From Beroe forskalii (Eukaryota; Ctenophora; Nuda; Beroida; Beroidae), in contig WFMF01000077.1 of NCBI GenBank assembly GCA_011033025.1, forward strand, positions 310,001-374,000: a stretch of DNA of 64,000 nt. The letters run 5' to 3'. Below are positions 52,895 through 64,000 of this stretch, piece after piece. The notes under the pieces were generated by a model, which was given only the letters and a program-made list of their open reading frames with translations, did no database searches and was not told the DNA's origin. The position numbers were made by a program, and so were the translations under genes. Within the stretch, counting starts at the first letter, position 1, and each line of letters starts with the position of its first letter.

Positions 52895-55800
52895 AACCGC
52901 TTATTATTATTATTGAGGCGCAACTCAAAAATAGTTTGATGATCGTATGTGTAGTGTGACCACTTGACCAGTACCTTTGGCTTGATATAAATGTTGGGAT
53001 CTAATCCAGAAATGTTCAAACGACCGCTGAAAATTAATGAGATAACAAAATCCTGCTTGAAATTCGTGATGATATTTTGGGCTACGGGAACTTTGAGACG
53101 GTTCATCAATTCAATTGACCTGGACTAGCTGATCACACCACACATGCAGATTATTCTCCCAATAGATATTCTAGTTGATGGCATGATATTAGTTTTCCCA
53201 CGGCACTGCACTGCCTGACCAACCGGAGTGCAGTACAACGCGATCTGTTCTCGGAAGTCTGATTGTTCAGACTTCAGCACGCAGTGGGACAAACTGGTAT
53301 CCTGTTGGTATTACACACCAGTTTTAAAAGATGTACATATAAGAGATGAGATTCATTATTCATTTACAACATTTCCTATATTAGCTATATTTGGATTTAT
53401 GAGTTCATTGCCCTATTTTGAGAGGATTATCTGAAATATTTTCCTAATTGTTAACGTGCCCCAGATTAAATTCTTTTAGCTCTGTCTTTACGGAGGGAAT
53501 ATTGCTTGCCCAGCACTCATGGACGGTTGGACGTTTTCACCTGACAAACTGTCAAGAATAGGAATTATTATCAGCGCCTTACTATGCAGTATGCATTAGC
53601 CTACCCTTTACATCGACCAATCAGTACGCGATTTGCCTGTGAAATCGTGCGCTGATTGGTACATTTCAACACGATTTCGATATCGTATGAGTAAGCTGAT
53701 ACCCTGCTGATAATAATGACGTCACCATCTCCAACCGCTTTTGTTAGTGCTAGGTTCAGCCTACGATGGATTTTATCAAATACAGAATGTGATGGTATAT
53801 ATTTGCATCATGGTATGATTATGTATTACAGTGATTAATGTAGAAAATATTGTGTTCGAATGTTTGTCTTCCCTCTTTATCTTTCCATTAATTAACATAC
53901 ATATAATTAAATACACGTGATAACGACGCCCAATTTATCATTATAGTATAATATCTATGTATATTTTATTATATAAGTACACTTTATGTCGTAGTACTCG
54001 GTTTTGTGCCTTGCCCGACGAACTCAGTGGATAATTCCTTGCTGCACGACATGTTAGACAAGGAATTGAAACTGAGGGGTACCGTACAGATCGAACAGTA
54101 CTGCGACATATCTGTGAAATAGCCATTATTAAGATACTCTCCTATAATGCGTTATGTTTTACTATAGTATATTATCTATTCCTTATGTTACCTCCATGTT
54201 CTATTATTACTGTTTCTTTTTATACCTGCGTTTTCGTCGTTTACTTTGATGTATGTCGTATGTGTGCTCATAGAACGTAGACAGATTGACGTACCCCCGT
54301 TCAGTCAGTTTGTTCCTAACTTCCCCCAATCTCTCTTGAGATTCAGAACTATGAGCACACATACCATTAACGTCATATTCTAAAGTCAAATGAGGGTCCC
54401 GGAGTTGGTACTTGGTAGACACGTTATTTTGAGGGCGAAGTTATAGGGAACTGATCGTGGGCCGAGGGAAATATATCCTCTTGATATAAGCATGAACGAC
54501 GAACGTGCTGGTATCCTTCATCAGTCATCATTGCGTGTTCTGAATCAAGTCATCGAAGTAAGGGATACATTTGGAAATATGCGACTTTATTACCACCATT
54601 TTGTGTGTTTGACGTGTAGACTGAACATACTGTTATACTTATGAATCACTGAGTGAAATCGAGTATAATTTGGAACACTATTCTCAGTATCATTTTTCTG
54701 AATTTGTAACCATCCCCATTCGCCATTTCGATGAATAAAACACAGTTTTAAGTTTGGTACCTGTTGTAGATAACAGATTGAATCAATTTAAATAAATATA
54801 CTGCATCAATCCATAATCAAGCATCAAACAAATTCTTCAACTCGTATAATAAAAGTGCACTAAGAAAAATCCTAATCAAATAGTTAAACAAGATATATCA
54901 ATCAATCAAGATCATACAAATAAAATGCATTACATATTAATTAATACTAATAAATACCAAATCATGGCTAGAATCTATCGTAGAAAACATATGCAGAAAT
55001 TTCTAATTGGAATTTAATTAGTGCTCACGATCAGATTCAGATCATACAGTATATCCTTGAGCTAGCTGTTAATAAAATAGATCAGCAATTAATGCCTCAT
55101 GCAAATTCGTTGGAATATAACGTGGCTGTTTCTGTGTATTATCTTGTGCAGTTTACATGACGTAATGAAACTATTTACAATGAAATGTTAACTTGTCTGT
55201 CTAACACATGCATCAAGACGTTATAAAGCAGCGCCTAGAACTCTATAATAGCAGTTAGCACAACTCTGTTTATTATGATGGGCGTGCCTACTGGCTATTC
55301 TATGATAGCAAGACTATGTTCATTTGATGGGTGTGGCCATTGCCTATTTCTATTTCTTTGTTAGCTATGAAGCTTATGATAGATGCCACTAAAATGATTG
55401 CGATTATGTTTGTGACATCAATTTAAAAATTGGCCTAGTATTACCTGACTAACTTGAAATTTTAGCCTTGCCCTATCGGTTTGGTTTTACACAATCATTA
55501 AGCCCAGTCCCATTTGCCAATCGTAACTCGATTATTATTTCTATTTCTTCGTAGGAATATTTTTAATATTGTCACCAACGAGCTACATCGTATGCAATAC
55601 GGTTTCCTTGTCCAGACCACAGCAATCCACTGATAAGAAAGTAGGCACCTTAGAGCCCTGCTTAACCACTCTTAACGGATATCATGCCCTTTTCTTACCA
55701 CCATTGTCAATCCTGTTTGTCTAGCCGGAGTAAGACCATGTGCAATCCCTAACCCCCCCCCAATTATAATGCAATCACTGCCAAATACTTCTCTGTAATC

Positions 55801-56520
55801 GTTTAACATACTTGGCCTGGTCTAAGTGTGCACTGTGCATTAGTTTTCCGAGCCTGCATATGCTAAGCTTGGCTTAATGCGGTCCTGGCCCTTATCCAAA
55901 TGCTGGAGGTTATATAGTAGAGTCCAGTAAATTCTATATATATTTTGGCATAATTATCACTAATAACTGTGATAGGTATGACACAAATAATTTGCCTATT
56001 GTATGCCAGTACAAAACCTCTTGTTGAGGTAATTTACATCAACAAATAACTTGGTGTTCAGGTCCAGGAGGTGCTCCTATGTATATGACTTCTGAGATCT
56101 GGACATCACTCATAGCTTCACATATTACGTAATCACGATTAACAGGCGGAGAGAGCCTCAAGTAGGTTGGTGATAAAATTACGTCGTTATCAGGGTTAAA
56201 TATTGCAAGTTGATGACGTGAAAACGTCTTGGTTCTGCTTAAAATGCACTAGTTTTCTTGGCAAGCATTCTAAATACTGTTATTTGGCAGTGAATTGCTC
56301 GAATTGGAAGCTTATTTTATTGTAAAACTCATTAAATCCTTCTTCATCTATAGTCTTCGTGCAGTGAGATTATTAATTCGTTTTAAATTTAGCAGCAGTT
56401 AGTAAACTTTACTATAAATCAGCTAAATATAAAACTCAAAAGTAGCACTATAACAAGAATTACTCATATTATAACAGTTACATAATATTACAAAGAAGGA
56501 ATACTCCACTCAACACACTC
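52895..56520. other. Intergenic sequence, no gene recognised
   Basis: AT-rich. Two inverted structures stand out: ACCAATCAGTACGCGATTT / AAATCGTGCGCTGATTGGT (53616-53660), and ATGTGTGCTCATAG / CTATGAGCACACAT (54259-54365), the second embedded in larger imperfect arms (ACTTTGATGTATG ... CATATTCTAAAGT). No tRNA, rRNA or convincing open frame is visible. Confidence 0.45.
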
Positions 56521-56528
56521 CGTAACAG

Positions 56529-59500
56529 TCAGTACCTAATCTCGCTTTTCTTAACATGGTCTATAGCGAAGGCTGATATCTTCTTCAGGAACTTGGGGTA
56601 TTCCCGCTGCGACACCGCCCTGACGGCGGCTGAAGGGGCCCAGCCCCCGGGGTTTACACTGGCAGAGTACACGATCTTACACCGAATATCTGCCCTGGTG
56701 GGGGCGCTGTCTGTCTTCTCGCAGACAGTCTGGCAGAAGAGCACCACCTCGATGGTAGCCCGGGTGTAGCCGGAGATGCCCTCAGGGGTGGTCGGGTGGT
56801 CACATGACACGTTACACACAATCCAACTAGAGTTAGGGGTCTGTGTTTCCAGCTGAGAGGAGGAGGGGATTAGTCGGGTGTAAGTGTGGTGGCAGGAGGG
56901 AGTGACGTCATTATCAGGGTTTACAATGGGGAGTTAGTGAGGTGGAGCCGCATAGTCTTAGTATGTGGCAATTAGCGAAGCAGTATGCAGTGTAATTAGG
57001 GGCCTCATACAATGCATCTCATTGACCCCTTCTTGAATCCTTTGTAATCCTCCTACATAAATTCATTGCAAAATGAGTGATGCAAGAATTTCTAATGATC
57101 ATTGACATGGTTTGCATTTTATGGATGTGGGTAGCTAGCTGGTTCCAAATCAAGAGATGATGTTGCCTAGCTTAATAAAAAAGATGACAATTGGATTTAA
57201 GTTACTGATTTCTGAATCAAGTGATAATGTTGTCTACTTACATTTAAACCTTAAGTTGTTCGTGACTGGAACTTAGCAAACACACATATTATTATGTGCA
57301 CCAACTACACATTACACATGATAGTGTTGCCATGACATGCCTTATTGCCAAATACTGATAATATTATTGTCTCCTTGTCTCCCATTGAGCTCCACACAGT
57401 GAGCTGTGAGAGGGGTTCATGCTAGCATAGACCATTTCAGAGCATTTCTTTAGCTCCTAAACATGTTCTTATGGTAATTGGGTTCACATTATATGTTTAA
57501 AATCATAATATGACTTGAAAAATTCACAGAAAATTTTTTGGGCCATTTTTGAAGGATTTTTTATCCCCCAAACGAGAGGCTGATGCCAGAAAAACTTTTT
57601 TCTGGAATGTTTTTAATACTTCCATTACTTTCTTTTGTGTTCCAATGGAAAGCACACTGTCTAAAGCACCAGAAACTTTTTAAATTGTGCGAAAATATTG
57701 ATCAGAACCAAAGTTATGTCCATTTTTAGGTCAATTTTTCGGCAAAACGTAAATATTCCTGGGAGAATTTCATCAAAATAGGAAAAAATTATCATTATTT
57801 TTGGATTTTTTTCAATTTCATCCACAATGACCGTTTTATTATGATTTCTTATTGATAATAATAATAATTGCATTTTAAATACACCGCTATTAAGATAAAA
57901 CTTATACTCAGCAGTGTAGAACCAACTGAAGCCAAAAATATTTCACTTAAATGTGTTAATAACTGAAAAAGTGCTTTCACTGAAAGGCTAGACATTAAGA
58001 AAGCAAAAGCTACACTAAGACAGCTGAGCTCAACTATTCTAAACCAAAAAAAAAAAGAAAATATTCAGTGAGGCACCAAATAAGTGCCCTTAAAATTTCG
58101 TGAAAGTCACCTAGTAAGTTTCATAGTTTCAGAGATGGTGAGACTGAAAAGAAATGTTTTCAAAAGTTTTTTGAACGACCCTGTGCTTTCAGCAGTTGTG
58201 ATGTAAGAAGGAAGGTTATTGAGGATCTTTGGACCAATGAATGAAAGGCTCCTTTGACCATAAGTAGTGTTCATTGCTGGAGTTAGTAATTTTGGTCTGT
58301 AACCTTGATATGAGTAGCAAAACATGTCTTGGATATAAATTGGTGCTTGGCCATTGAGTGCTTTGTATGACAAGAGAGCTATTTTAAAGACAATGCGTTT
58401 TTTGATCTGAAGCCAATGGAGGTTATGTAGGTCATTTCCAACATGGTCATACTTATATTTTCCTGAAACAAGCTTGGCAGCAGAATTCTGAATAACTTGC
58501 AGCTGATTCAGTTGTTTCTCAGCAATCCCATAGTATAAGCCATTGCAGTAGTCCAAACAAGATATTACCATACTGTTAACCACTAACTTCATATGATCTG
58601 TTGTGAGCAGAAATCTTACTTTGCTCAGATTTCGGATAGTGTGAAATGAGCTCTTTTTCAGTGAAACTATTTGATTGGCAAATGTTAGCCTTTGGTCCAT
58701 TTGAAAACCAAGGTTTTTCACTACTGTTTGAAACCTTATGGTTGTGCCAGATAACAGATTCACACCATTGATGACAATCTTTTTCAGAATCTTACTAGAC
58801 CCAAAGACTATGATTTGAGTCTTGGGCTCATTCAGCTGCAGATAAAACTTGGACATCCATTTTCTAATTGCATATAAACAGTCATTTATCTGATTGGTCA
58901 ATACATCCAGTTGTTCTGTTGGACGAAATCTCTTGGTAACCTGATGATCATCTGCATAGCCAAAAATACTGAATCCTAGTTTCTTAATGGTCAAGTAGAT
59001 AGATCGAATATAAATGTTGAATAGAACAGGACCTAAAACTGATCCTTGAGGAACTCCAAACTTGATAATGATTGTCTCAGAAGTAATTGAGCCAAGTCTT
59101 ATTCTTTGTGCACGGCCTTTGAGGAAGCGCGTGAACCATGACAAGGCAGTACCTCTGAGACCAATTTCATTTTTGAGGATAGTAAGAAGCAGATCATGAT
59201 CAACTGTGTCAAATGCTGCACTGAGATCTAATAACATAACAATTGTGGCAGAATGTTCATCTGCAGCAATTAACAGATCATTTACAATTTTGAAAAGAAT
59301 TGTTTCTGTGCTGTGGTTTTTCTTGTATGCAAACTGGTCTGGGCAGAGGAGGTTGTTTTGTTCCATATGGGAGTTCAGTCTTCTGAGGACGACACGTTCT
59401 ACCAATTTACCAATAAAAGTGAGGTTTGAAACAGGTCTATAACTATTAAGATCATTTGTATCAAGTTTTCTATCCTTAAGCAGAGGTGCAATGTCAGCCA

Positions 59501-62500
59501 GTTTTACTCCATCCATAGAACCAGACTTCAAGGATGTGTTTACTAGGTCAACAATGGTTGGAAGTAACATGTCCATGTTGTCTTCAAGTAACTCCTGAGG
59601 CAAAATGTCAGCAGGTGAGCACTTAACTCCACTCTCCCTGATAATGTCTTTTATCTCATCCATGGATGTAGGCATAAAGTCAAACATTTCAGAGGATGTT
59701 TGAGTGCATTCTTGAATTGAGTTGTCATAGTGGAATTGTTCACGAATCTTATCAATCTTATCAATATAAAAGTTGTTAAATTGGCTGGCAAGCTTCTCAA
59801 TATCCTCATTTTCTGGGAGAGTATGACATTTCTGTTTATCCAGCACTTTATTTACAACAGTGTATAATGTGCGAGCTTTTGTTTCAGATTTTTCAATCAC
59901 ATTTTTCAAAAATGCCTTCTTCTTGTTTTTTGCAAGTTCAGATGCCTTGAAACAAAGCTCCTTGTAAAAAATAAAAGCATCTTCTGACAAATGTTTGGTT
60001 CGCTCAGCCTGGCGTCTAAGCTTCCTGAACTCTCTATATTCTTTGTCAAACCATGGAGCCTTGTCAACAACTGATATTGACTTTGAGATTACAGGGGCAT
60101 GTTTGTCCAGAACACTTTGACAAGCAGATGATAAGTTATCAATAGCATGGCAAAAACCATTTGATGAAGAAGTTGTGTCCAATATTTCTTTCATATCAGA
60201 GGAAAAAGATACCTTATCAACAGCCGCAATCCTTCTCACATGAATGTTTTTGAAATATTTCCCACTTAATTGCAAATTCAAGGAACAAGAGATTGGAAAA
60301 TGGTCAGACCCTAAGGAGTTAAGTGGTTCAACCTCACAGGCAGAATATTTGAGGGTTTTATTCATTGAAAACAAGAAAATCTGATCCAGGGACCCTCCAT
60401 TAACATGTGTAGATTCACTGACCAGCTTTTCCATGCCATATGATTTAAAAACATCAAGACACTGTTTGCTGATACTTGAGTTTGTCTCAAAATGAATATT
60501 CAAGTCCCCAGCAATAATGAAATTATCAGCTTTTGCTGAAATATCTGAGAGAAGAAGGTCAAGTTCTTTTGAAAATGTAGAAGTCAATGAACCAGTTCTG
60601 TACACAGTAACTAAAATGATTTTTACAGTTTCAGCTTTTAACCAGACAGCAACATACTCAAATGATTGAAAGGTTATGGATAATTTGCAAACATTCACTG
60701 ATAATCCTGTTTTGAACACCACAGCAGTACCACCTCCACGTTTTCCTTCTCTAAACTCATGAATTATTGAATAGCCATATGATTTTATGATACTTGTAGT
60801 AACATTAGTATCATCATCTAGCCATGACTCACAGATTGAAGCGATTCCAACATCTTTATCATGAAACAGACCCATAACCTCATTGATCTTGTTGTTCAGT
60901 GACCTAGGGTTGAAGAGCATGAACTTGAATGAAGCTTCTTTATCAGAAGTGTTTGTGCCAATTAGTTTTTTTGGTAAAAAGGGATGGTCTTTTTTACTTT
61001 TTCAAGTTGTTCCAGATAAGCAGGACAGGATATACTATTGGCTTCATGGTGTGTGATAAACATGTGTGCCATATCATTTTGAGATACTTTATGGTGGATA
61101 AATTGCCAAAATTGATCTTTTAGAGACCAAAATCGACTCCAAAAATTTGCTAAAAATGGCTCAAATTTCACCCGATTTTATGACTTTGGAATTTTTTCCT
61201 GGGGAGGGCCAGAAGTGGCCATAAGCTACCGAAGTTGCATCTAGAGCGAAATTTTCTCCTCTTTAAGATGGAACCATGCAATATGGGGCACTATTGTGCG
61301 CTAACAACGATTTTTGCTCTTTTATGCCCAAAAAATTTACTAAAAATGACAAAATTTAAATTTGCTGGCAAATTTTTTTGGTAGAAGATAAATACCTGAG
61401 GTTTTTTCTTTAGTCTTGAGTGTTTTCGGAGGGTTAATTCAGAACAAAAACTAAAATTCAACTTCATTCAGCACAATTAGTAGAAAATAATTAAGTATGG
61501 CCATTATTAGTGAAGAAAGATAATAAATTTTATATGTAAAAATCAGATCACTTTCAAGTTCTGTCATTTTGGCAGTTTCAAAGATTTTTAATTGCAGTTT
61601 TTTGTATCAAGTCAAGAAATATATCTACAAATTGAGTACATCATTTTTGTTGAGATTAAAGAAACTTCATTTTCGGCCTATGCTCGCATGGTAGGTCACT
61701 GTGCTCCATGTCTATGATACTACCTATTGTGTAATTAACTCTAAGCCTTAACAATAGTGTTATGACAACCATTCTTCTGCATACCCTGATAGCTTATGCT
61801 GCTCAAATAGAGAGTGACGTCATCAACTCTCGTCTAAACACCGGTTTGTCTCCCAAATAACACCGACTGAGTGACGTCACGGACCTAAACCTAAAACCGA
61901 ACCCTTATCCTAACCCGGACCTACAAGCCTAAAAAGCACTAGATGTACATTTACTGAACCTGTTACTTGTGAGTTGTGACTTATTCCCAGCATGTACCTG
62001 TTGCTTGTGACTTATTCCCAGTGGGTACCTGTTGCATGTGACTTATTCCCAGTGGGTACCTGTTACTTGTGACTTACTCCCAGTTGGTACCTGTTGCTTG
62101 TGACTTATTCCCAGTGGGTACCTGTCGCTTGTGACTTATTCCCAGTATGTACCTGTTGCTTGTGACTTATTCCCAGTGTGTACCTGTTGCTTGTGACTTA
62201 TTCCCAGTATGTACCTGTTGCTTGTGACTTATTCCCAGTGGTTACCAGTTACTTGTGACTTATTCCCAGTATGTACCTGTTACTTGTGACTTATTCCCAG
62301 TGGGTACCTGTTACTTGTGACTTATTCCCAGTGGGTACCTGTTGCTTGTGACTTATTCCCAGTATGTACCTGTTGCTTGTGACTTGTTCCCAGTATGTAC
62401 CTGTTACTTGGGTGACTTACTCCCAGTATGTACCTGTTGCTTGTGACTTATACCCAGTGTGCACCTGTTACTTGTGACTTATTCTCAGTATGTACCTGTT

Positions 62501-63299
62501 ACTTATTCCCAGTACATACCTGTTGCTTGTGACTGGCGTAGACCACATCGCGTTGCGCGGTCGGCCACACCCTTTTCAGTATCTGATGGTACACTGCGCA
62601 ATGTTCGTCAAGTTCCTCCAGTCGCTTATCAGCCTCAATGGTGTGGTCCCACTTGAGCTTCAGCTCTCCAGAGTGAAATACCTCGGCCATTTCACCCGCA
62701 GTCACGCCCTGTCAAGTTGAGCTGTTATAGAAATCACTTTAACATGCCCTGGATTGAAAGAAAAGTGGACTGATGAAATTCCAGGGGAAAATAATATGCG
62801 GTAAATTGATCAGGCTTTGATGGTAATCTAGAGATAAGCTGCTGATGAAGTGGATATACCAAGCCTCCCACGAACTAACAACATTGCTTTGAAATCACAC
62901 ACCTCTTGTACACTGTAGTTTCATTAATCAGAATACATACCTCGACTATTGTAGTTGCTACCAAGTAGTCTAACAGTACGTTATTTTGCTCTTCTTCTTT
63001 TCTGTATATCTAGAGACACAGGAAACATTGTAAAATGATGAAATGTTCAGAACAAACTGAATGAAGTGATACCAATACACGAGGCACTTAGAAGTTATCA
63101 GTGAAACTGCACATATGGGGTTACATACAACAAGCAAATTGGTATCGGGGTTCGGGGATCAATGCTTTTTAATGTTCTTAAAACGCAATATTAATTTACT
63201 CACTTTAGTTACCCCATCTTTGGAAAGGGGCTGCCACGACGAATCTTGTTCGGGGTCCTGTTTCGACAATGCCACGTATTTCGTAATCAAGTCCTGCAT
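56529..63299 (-). CDS. CERT1: Ceramide transfer protein, C-terminal START domain (partial, four exons)
   Basis: CERT moves ceramide from ER to Golgi, and the START domain encloses the lipid. Visible exons, 5' to 3': 63299-63204, 63009-62941, 62708-62520 and 56852-56529, all phase 0 with GT-AG junctions; 225 residues. They read MQDLITKYVALSKQD...SSWQPL, IYRKEEEQNNVLLDYLVATT, GVTAGEMAEVFHSG...KWDHTI, HQILKRVWPTAQRDVVYASH, SSWIVCNVSCDH and VNPGGWAPSAAVRAVSQREY, then PKFLKKISAF near the end. The VNPGGWAP..VRAV..REYPKFLK segment is close to vertebrate CERT, more so than to other START proteins. The PH domain, Ser-rich motif and FFAT motif would lie beyond the right edge. The last intron (5.7 kb) holds retrotransposon D and, at its donor, a minisatellite derived from the donor itself. 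Confidence 0.93.
56853..57855 (-). other. CERT1 last intron, 3' part
   Basis: Intron sequence with no gene. A T-rich stretch and a short AAT repeat (57858-57872) mark the probable 3' end of element D. Confidence 0.45.
57858..61065 (-). mobile_element. Retrotransposon D (CR1/L2-like, related to A), 5'-truncated
   Basis: Contains a full ORF2, a 3' UTR of about 250 bp and an ATT-repeat tail at its minus-strand end (57858-57872). Upstream of ORF2, 60962-61065 preserves the last residues of ORF1 (CPAYLEQLEKVKKT...YQKN-stop), homologous to the end of element A ORF1 (CPSYRLKQEK...YYSKN-stop). The 5' break is near 61065; exact ends and target duplication are not clear. Inserted in the last intron of CERT1. 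Confidence 0.8.
58107..60920 (-). CDS. Element D ORF2: intact endonuclease-reverse transcriptase (937 aa)
   Basis: A single uninterrupted frame. The apurinic/apyrimidinic endonuclease occupies about residues 1-215 with all signature residues visible: LFNPRSLNNK, ICESWL, VYRTGS, AGDLNIHFE and SDHFPIS. A linker with HAPV...PWFDKEYREFRKLRRQ follows. The RT lies at about residues 490-760: YRPVSNLTFIGKLVERVV, AYKKNHSTETI, LLDLSAAFDTVDHD, FGVPQGSVLGPVLFNIY and the catalytic GYADDHQ. The C-terminal part keeps YCNGLYYG and ends in a basic tail. It cuts target DNA and copies element RNA at the nick. An in-frame extension upstream of the ATG (to about 60961) is open, so the start could be earlier. Full coding length suggests a young copy. 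Confidence 0.9.
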   Translation of the reverse strand: MLFNPRSLNNKINEVMGLFHDKDVGIASICESWLDDDTNVTTSIIKSYGYSIIHEFREGKRGGGTAVVFKTGLSVNVCKLSITFQSFEYVAVWLKAETVKIILVTVYRTGSLTSTFSKELDLLLSDISAKADNFIIAGDLNIHFETNSSISKQCLDVFKSYGMEKLVSESTHVNGGSLDQIFLFSMNKTLKYSACEVEPLNSLGSDHFPISCSLNLQLSGKYFKNIHVRRIAAVDKVSFSSDMKEILDTTSSSNGFCHAIDNLSSACQSVLDKHAPVISKSISVVDKAPWFDKEYREFRKLRRQAERTKHLSEDAFIFYKELCFKASELAKNKKKAFLKNVIEKSETKARTLYTVVNKVLDKQKCHTLPENEDIEKLASQFNNFYIDKIDKIREQFHYDNSIQECTQTSSEMFDFMPTSMDEIKDIIRESGVKCSPADILPQELLEDNMDMLLPTIVDLVNTSLKSGSMDGVKLADIAPLLKDRKLDTNDLNSYRPVSNLTFIGKLVERVVLRRLNSHMEQNNLLCPDQFAYKKNHSTETILFKIVNDLLIAADEHSATIVMLLDLSAAFDTVDHDLLLTILKNEIGLRGTALSWFTRFLKGRAQRIRLGSITSETIIIKFGVPQGSVLGPVLFNIYIRSIYLTIKKLGFSIFGYADDHQVTKRFRPTEQLDVLTNQINDCLYAIRKWMSKFYLQLNEPKTQIIVFGSSKILKKIVINGVNLLSGTTIRFQTVVKNLGFQMDQRLTFANQIVSLKKSSFHTIRNLSKVRFLLTTDHMKLVVNSMVISCLDYCNGLYYGIAEKQLNQLQVIQNSAAKLVSGKYKYDHVGNDLHNLHWLQIKKRIVFKIALLSYKALNGQAPIYIQDMFCYSYQGYRPKLLTPAMNTTYGQRSLSFIGPKILNNLPSYITTAESTGSFKKLLKTFLFSLTISETMKLTR
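61066..61955 (-). other. CERT1 last intron, 5' part
   Basis: AT-rich intron sequence. 61855-61935 contains CCTAAACCTAAAACC-type degenerate telomere-like sequence. No gene recognised. Confidence 0.45.
61956..62519 (-). repeat. 31-bp minisatellite made from the CERT1 splice donor
   Basis: About 18 tandem copies of a 31-bp unit. On the minus strand the unit reads GTCACAAGCAACAGGTACAT followed by ACTGGGAATAA, with variants. The genuine exon end (62520 onward) is AGTCACAAGCAACAG followed by GTATGTACTGGG, so each unit contains the last 15 exon bases plus the 5' splice site. The array directly abuts the true donor. Confidence 0.9.
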
Positions 63300-64000
63300 C
63301 TGAAATACACGGTACTCATTTGCCGTATAATTGCGATAGGGATATCATGAGATGCCGATATAAATGAAAGCATACCACATACTTAACTAGAGAGTCGTAA
63401 AGGAGTGCGCTTTTGTAGCAATTACCACGGTCATCAGCTTTAAAAAGCTAGCTAAGTTAGGCGGCATGGCAATTTTCGGTCTCCTTCAGAGCCGCGCGCA
63501 CAAAATTAGTGATAGTACTTTGTCGTGCTTTTTCAGCACTCCAAAACAGGGCAATTTTACCATACAGAGGATGTAGTGGTTAACATTTGCGCTGCGCGTA
63601 TTAACAGTTTTAACATAACAAAGGGAATAATACTTGCGCGCATGTAGCGGGAACAGCTTTTCTGATCTGATATAGTGAACTTATTTGACAGGAAATTCAA
63701 AATATCATACAGAATAAAGAGACAGTATTGGAGCATCATGCATAGAGTAGACCTTAAAACATGCCTCACGGCTGTTAGACCGATTTTTACAACTTTTGAT
63801 ACGAAAAAAGTGTGAATTGTCCGTACCCCATCCTGGGGTATGCTATGTCCGGGGAGTGTTTCGTTCGCTTACCGAGAAGATAAGATACTACACTTCCCAC
63901 AAGCCTGAAATGGCACACAACGAAAGCCGAATTGTCCGGAGAGGGAACTGCCTATGAGGGCAAGCTCATATCTGATGGTATGATCCGCCACTGATCAGTC
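63300..64000 (-). other. CERT1 intron running off the window
   Basis: Sequence upstream of the first visible CERT1 exon. No further exon can be identified with confidence, and CERT1 should continue beyond the right edge. Confidence 0.4.

Noticed and set aside
53221..53310. Possible 5S rRNA or tRNA gene (GATCTGTTCTCGGAAG similarity)
   Set aside because: Only a few bases match; internal control regions and terminator are not present.
61956..62519. Repeated CERT1 coding exon (tandem protein repeat)
   Set aside because: The 31-bp unit is not a multiple of three, and the exon ends at a canonical donor before the array.

Overview
The window is animal (metazoan) nuclear DNA. It is AT-rich, with spliced genes carrying canonical GT-AG introns, introns of several kilobases loaded with transposons, and many CR1/L2-type non-LTR retrotransposons, foldback elements and MITEs. 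The gene set includes pygopus, CERT, the GlcNAc-1-phosphotransferase gamma subunit and mitochondrial stomatin-like 2. I read it as a marine invertebrate, perhaps early-branching, but the sequence does not fix the phylum.

Layout. 1-8.6 kb: retrotransposon A (minus) with retrotransposon B inserted inside its ORF1. 8.9-11.5 kb: MITEs, a GC-rich block of inverted modules and a 19-bp satellite. 11.77-17.97 kb (minus): STOML2, seven exons, with an intronless MFS transporter nested in intron 2. 18.47-19.45 kb (minus): a very short pygopus-type PHD gene. 19.76-20.14 kb (minus): ribosomal protein eS17. 20.78-27.62 kb (minus): GNPTG, five exons, whose 4.9-kb intron 2 holds two foldback elements, a Penelope-like fragment and a Harbinger-like MITE. 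28-38.4 kb: intergenic repeats and retrotransposon C (plus). 39.34-48.62 kb (plus): a six-exon tandem HMG-box gene with a transposon-filled first intron. 48.6-56.5 kb: intergenic, no gene recognised. 56.53-63.30 kb (minus): the last four exons of CERT1, coding the START domain, with retrotransposon D (intact 937-codon ORF2) in the last intron. CERT1 runs off the right edge.

The host genes are unrelated housekeeping or signalling functions: mitochondrial membrane scaffold, Wnt co-factor, translation, lysosomal enzyme tagging, chromatin, and ceramide transport. They do not form a pathway. Exon joins were checked by reading phase and by family similarity recalled from memory; no search was run.

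Most notable: (1) two unrelated genes, GNPTG and the MFS transporter, each need a +1 frame change that can occur exactly at a UGA stop to restore a full-length product; (2) one STOML2 intron lacks GT-AG ends and is bounded by a 9-bp direct repeat; (3) a CERT1 5' splice site has been amplified into about 18 tandem copies; (4) the pygopus-like gene has lost the N-terminal domain and may carry a 15-nt microexon.
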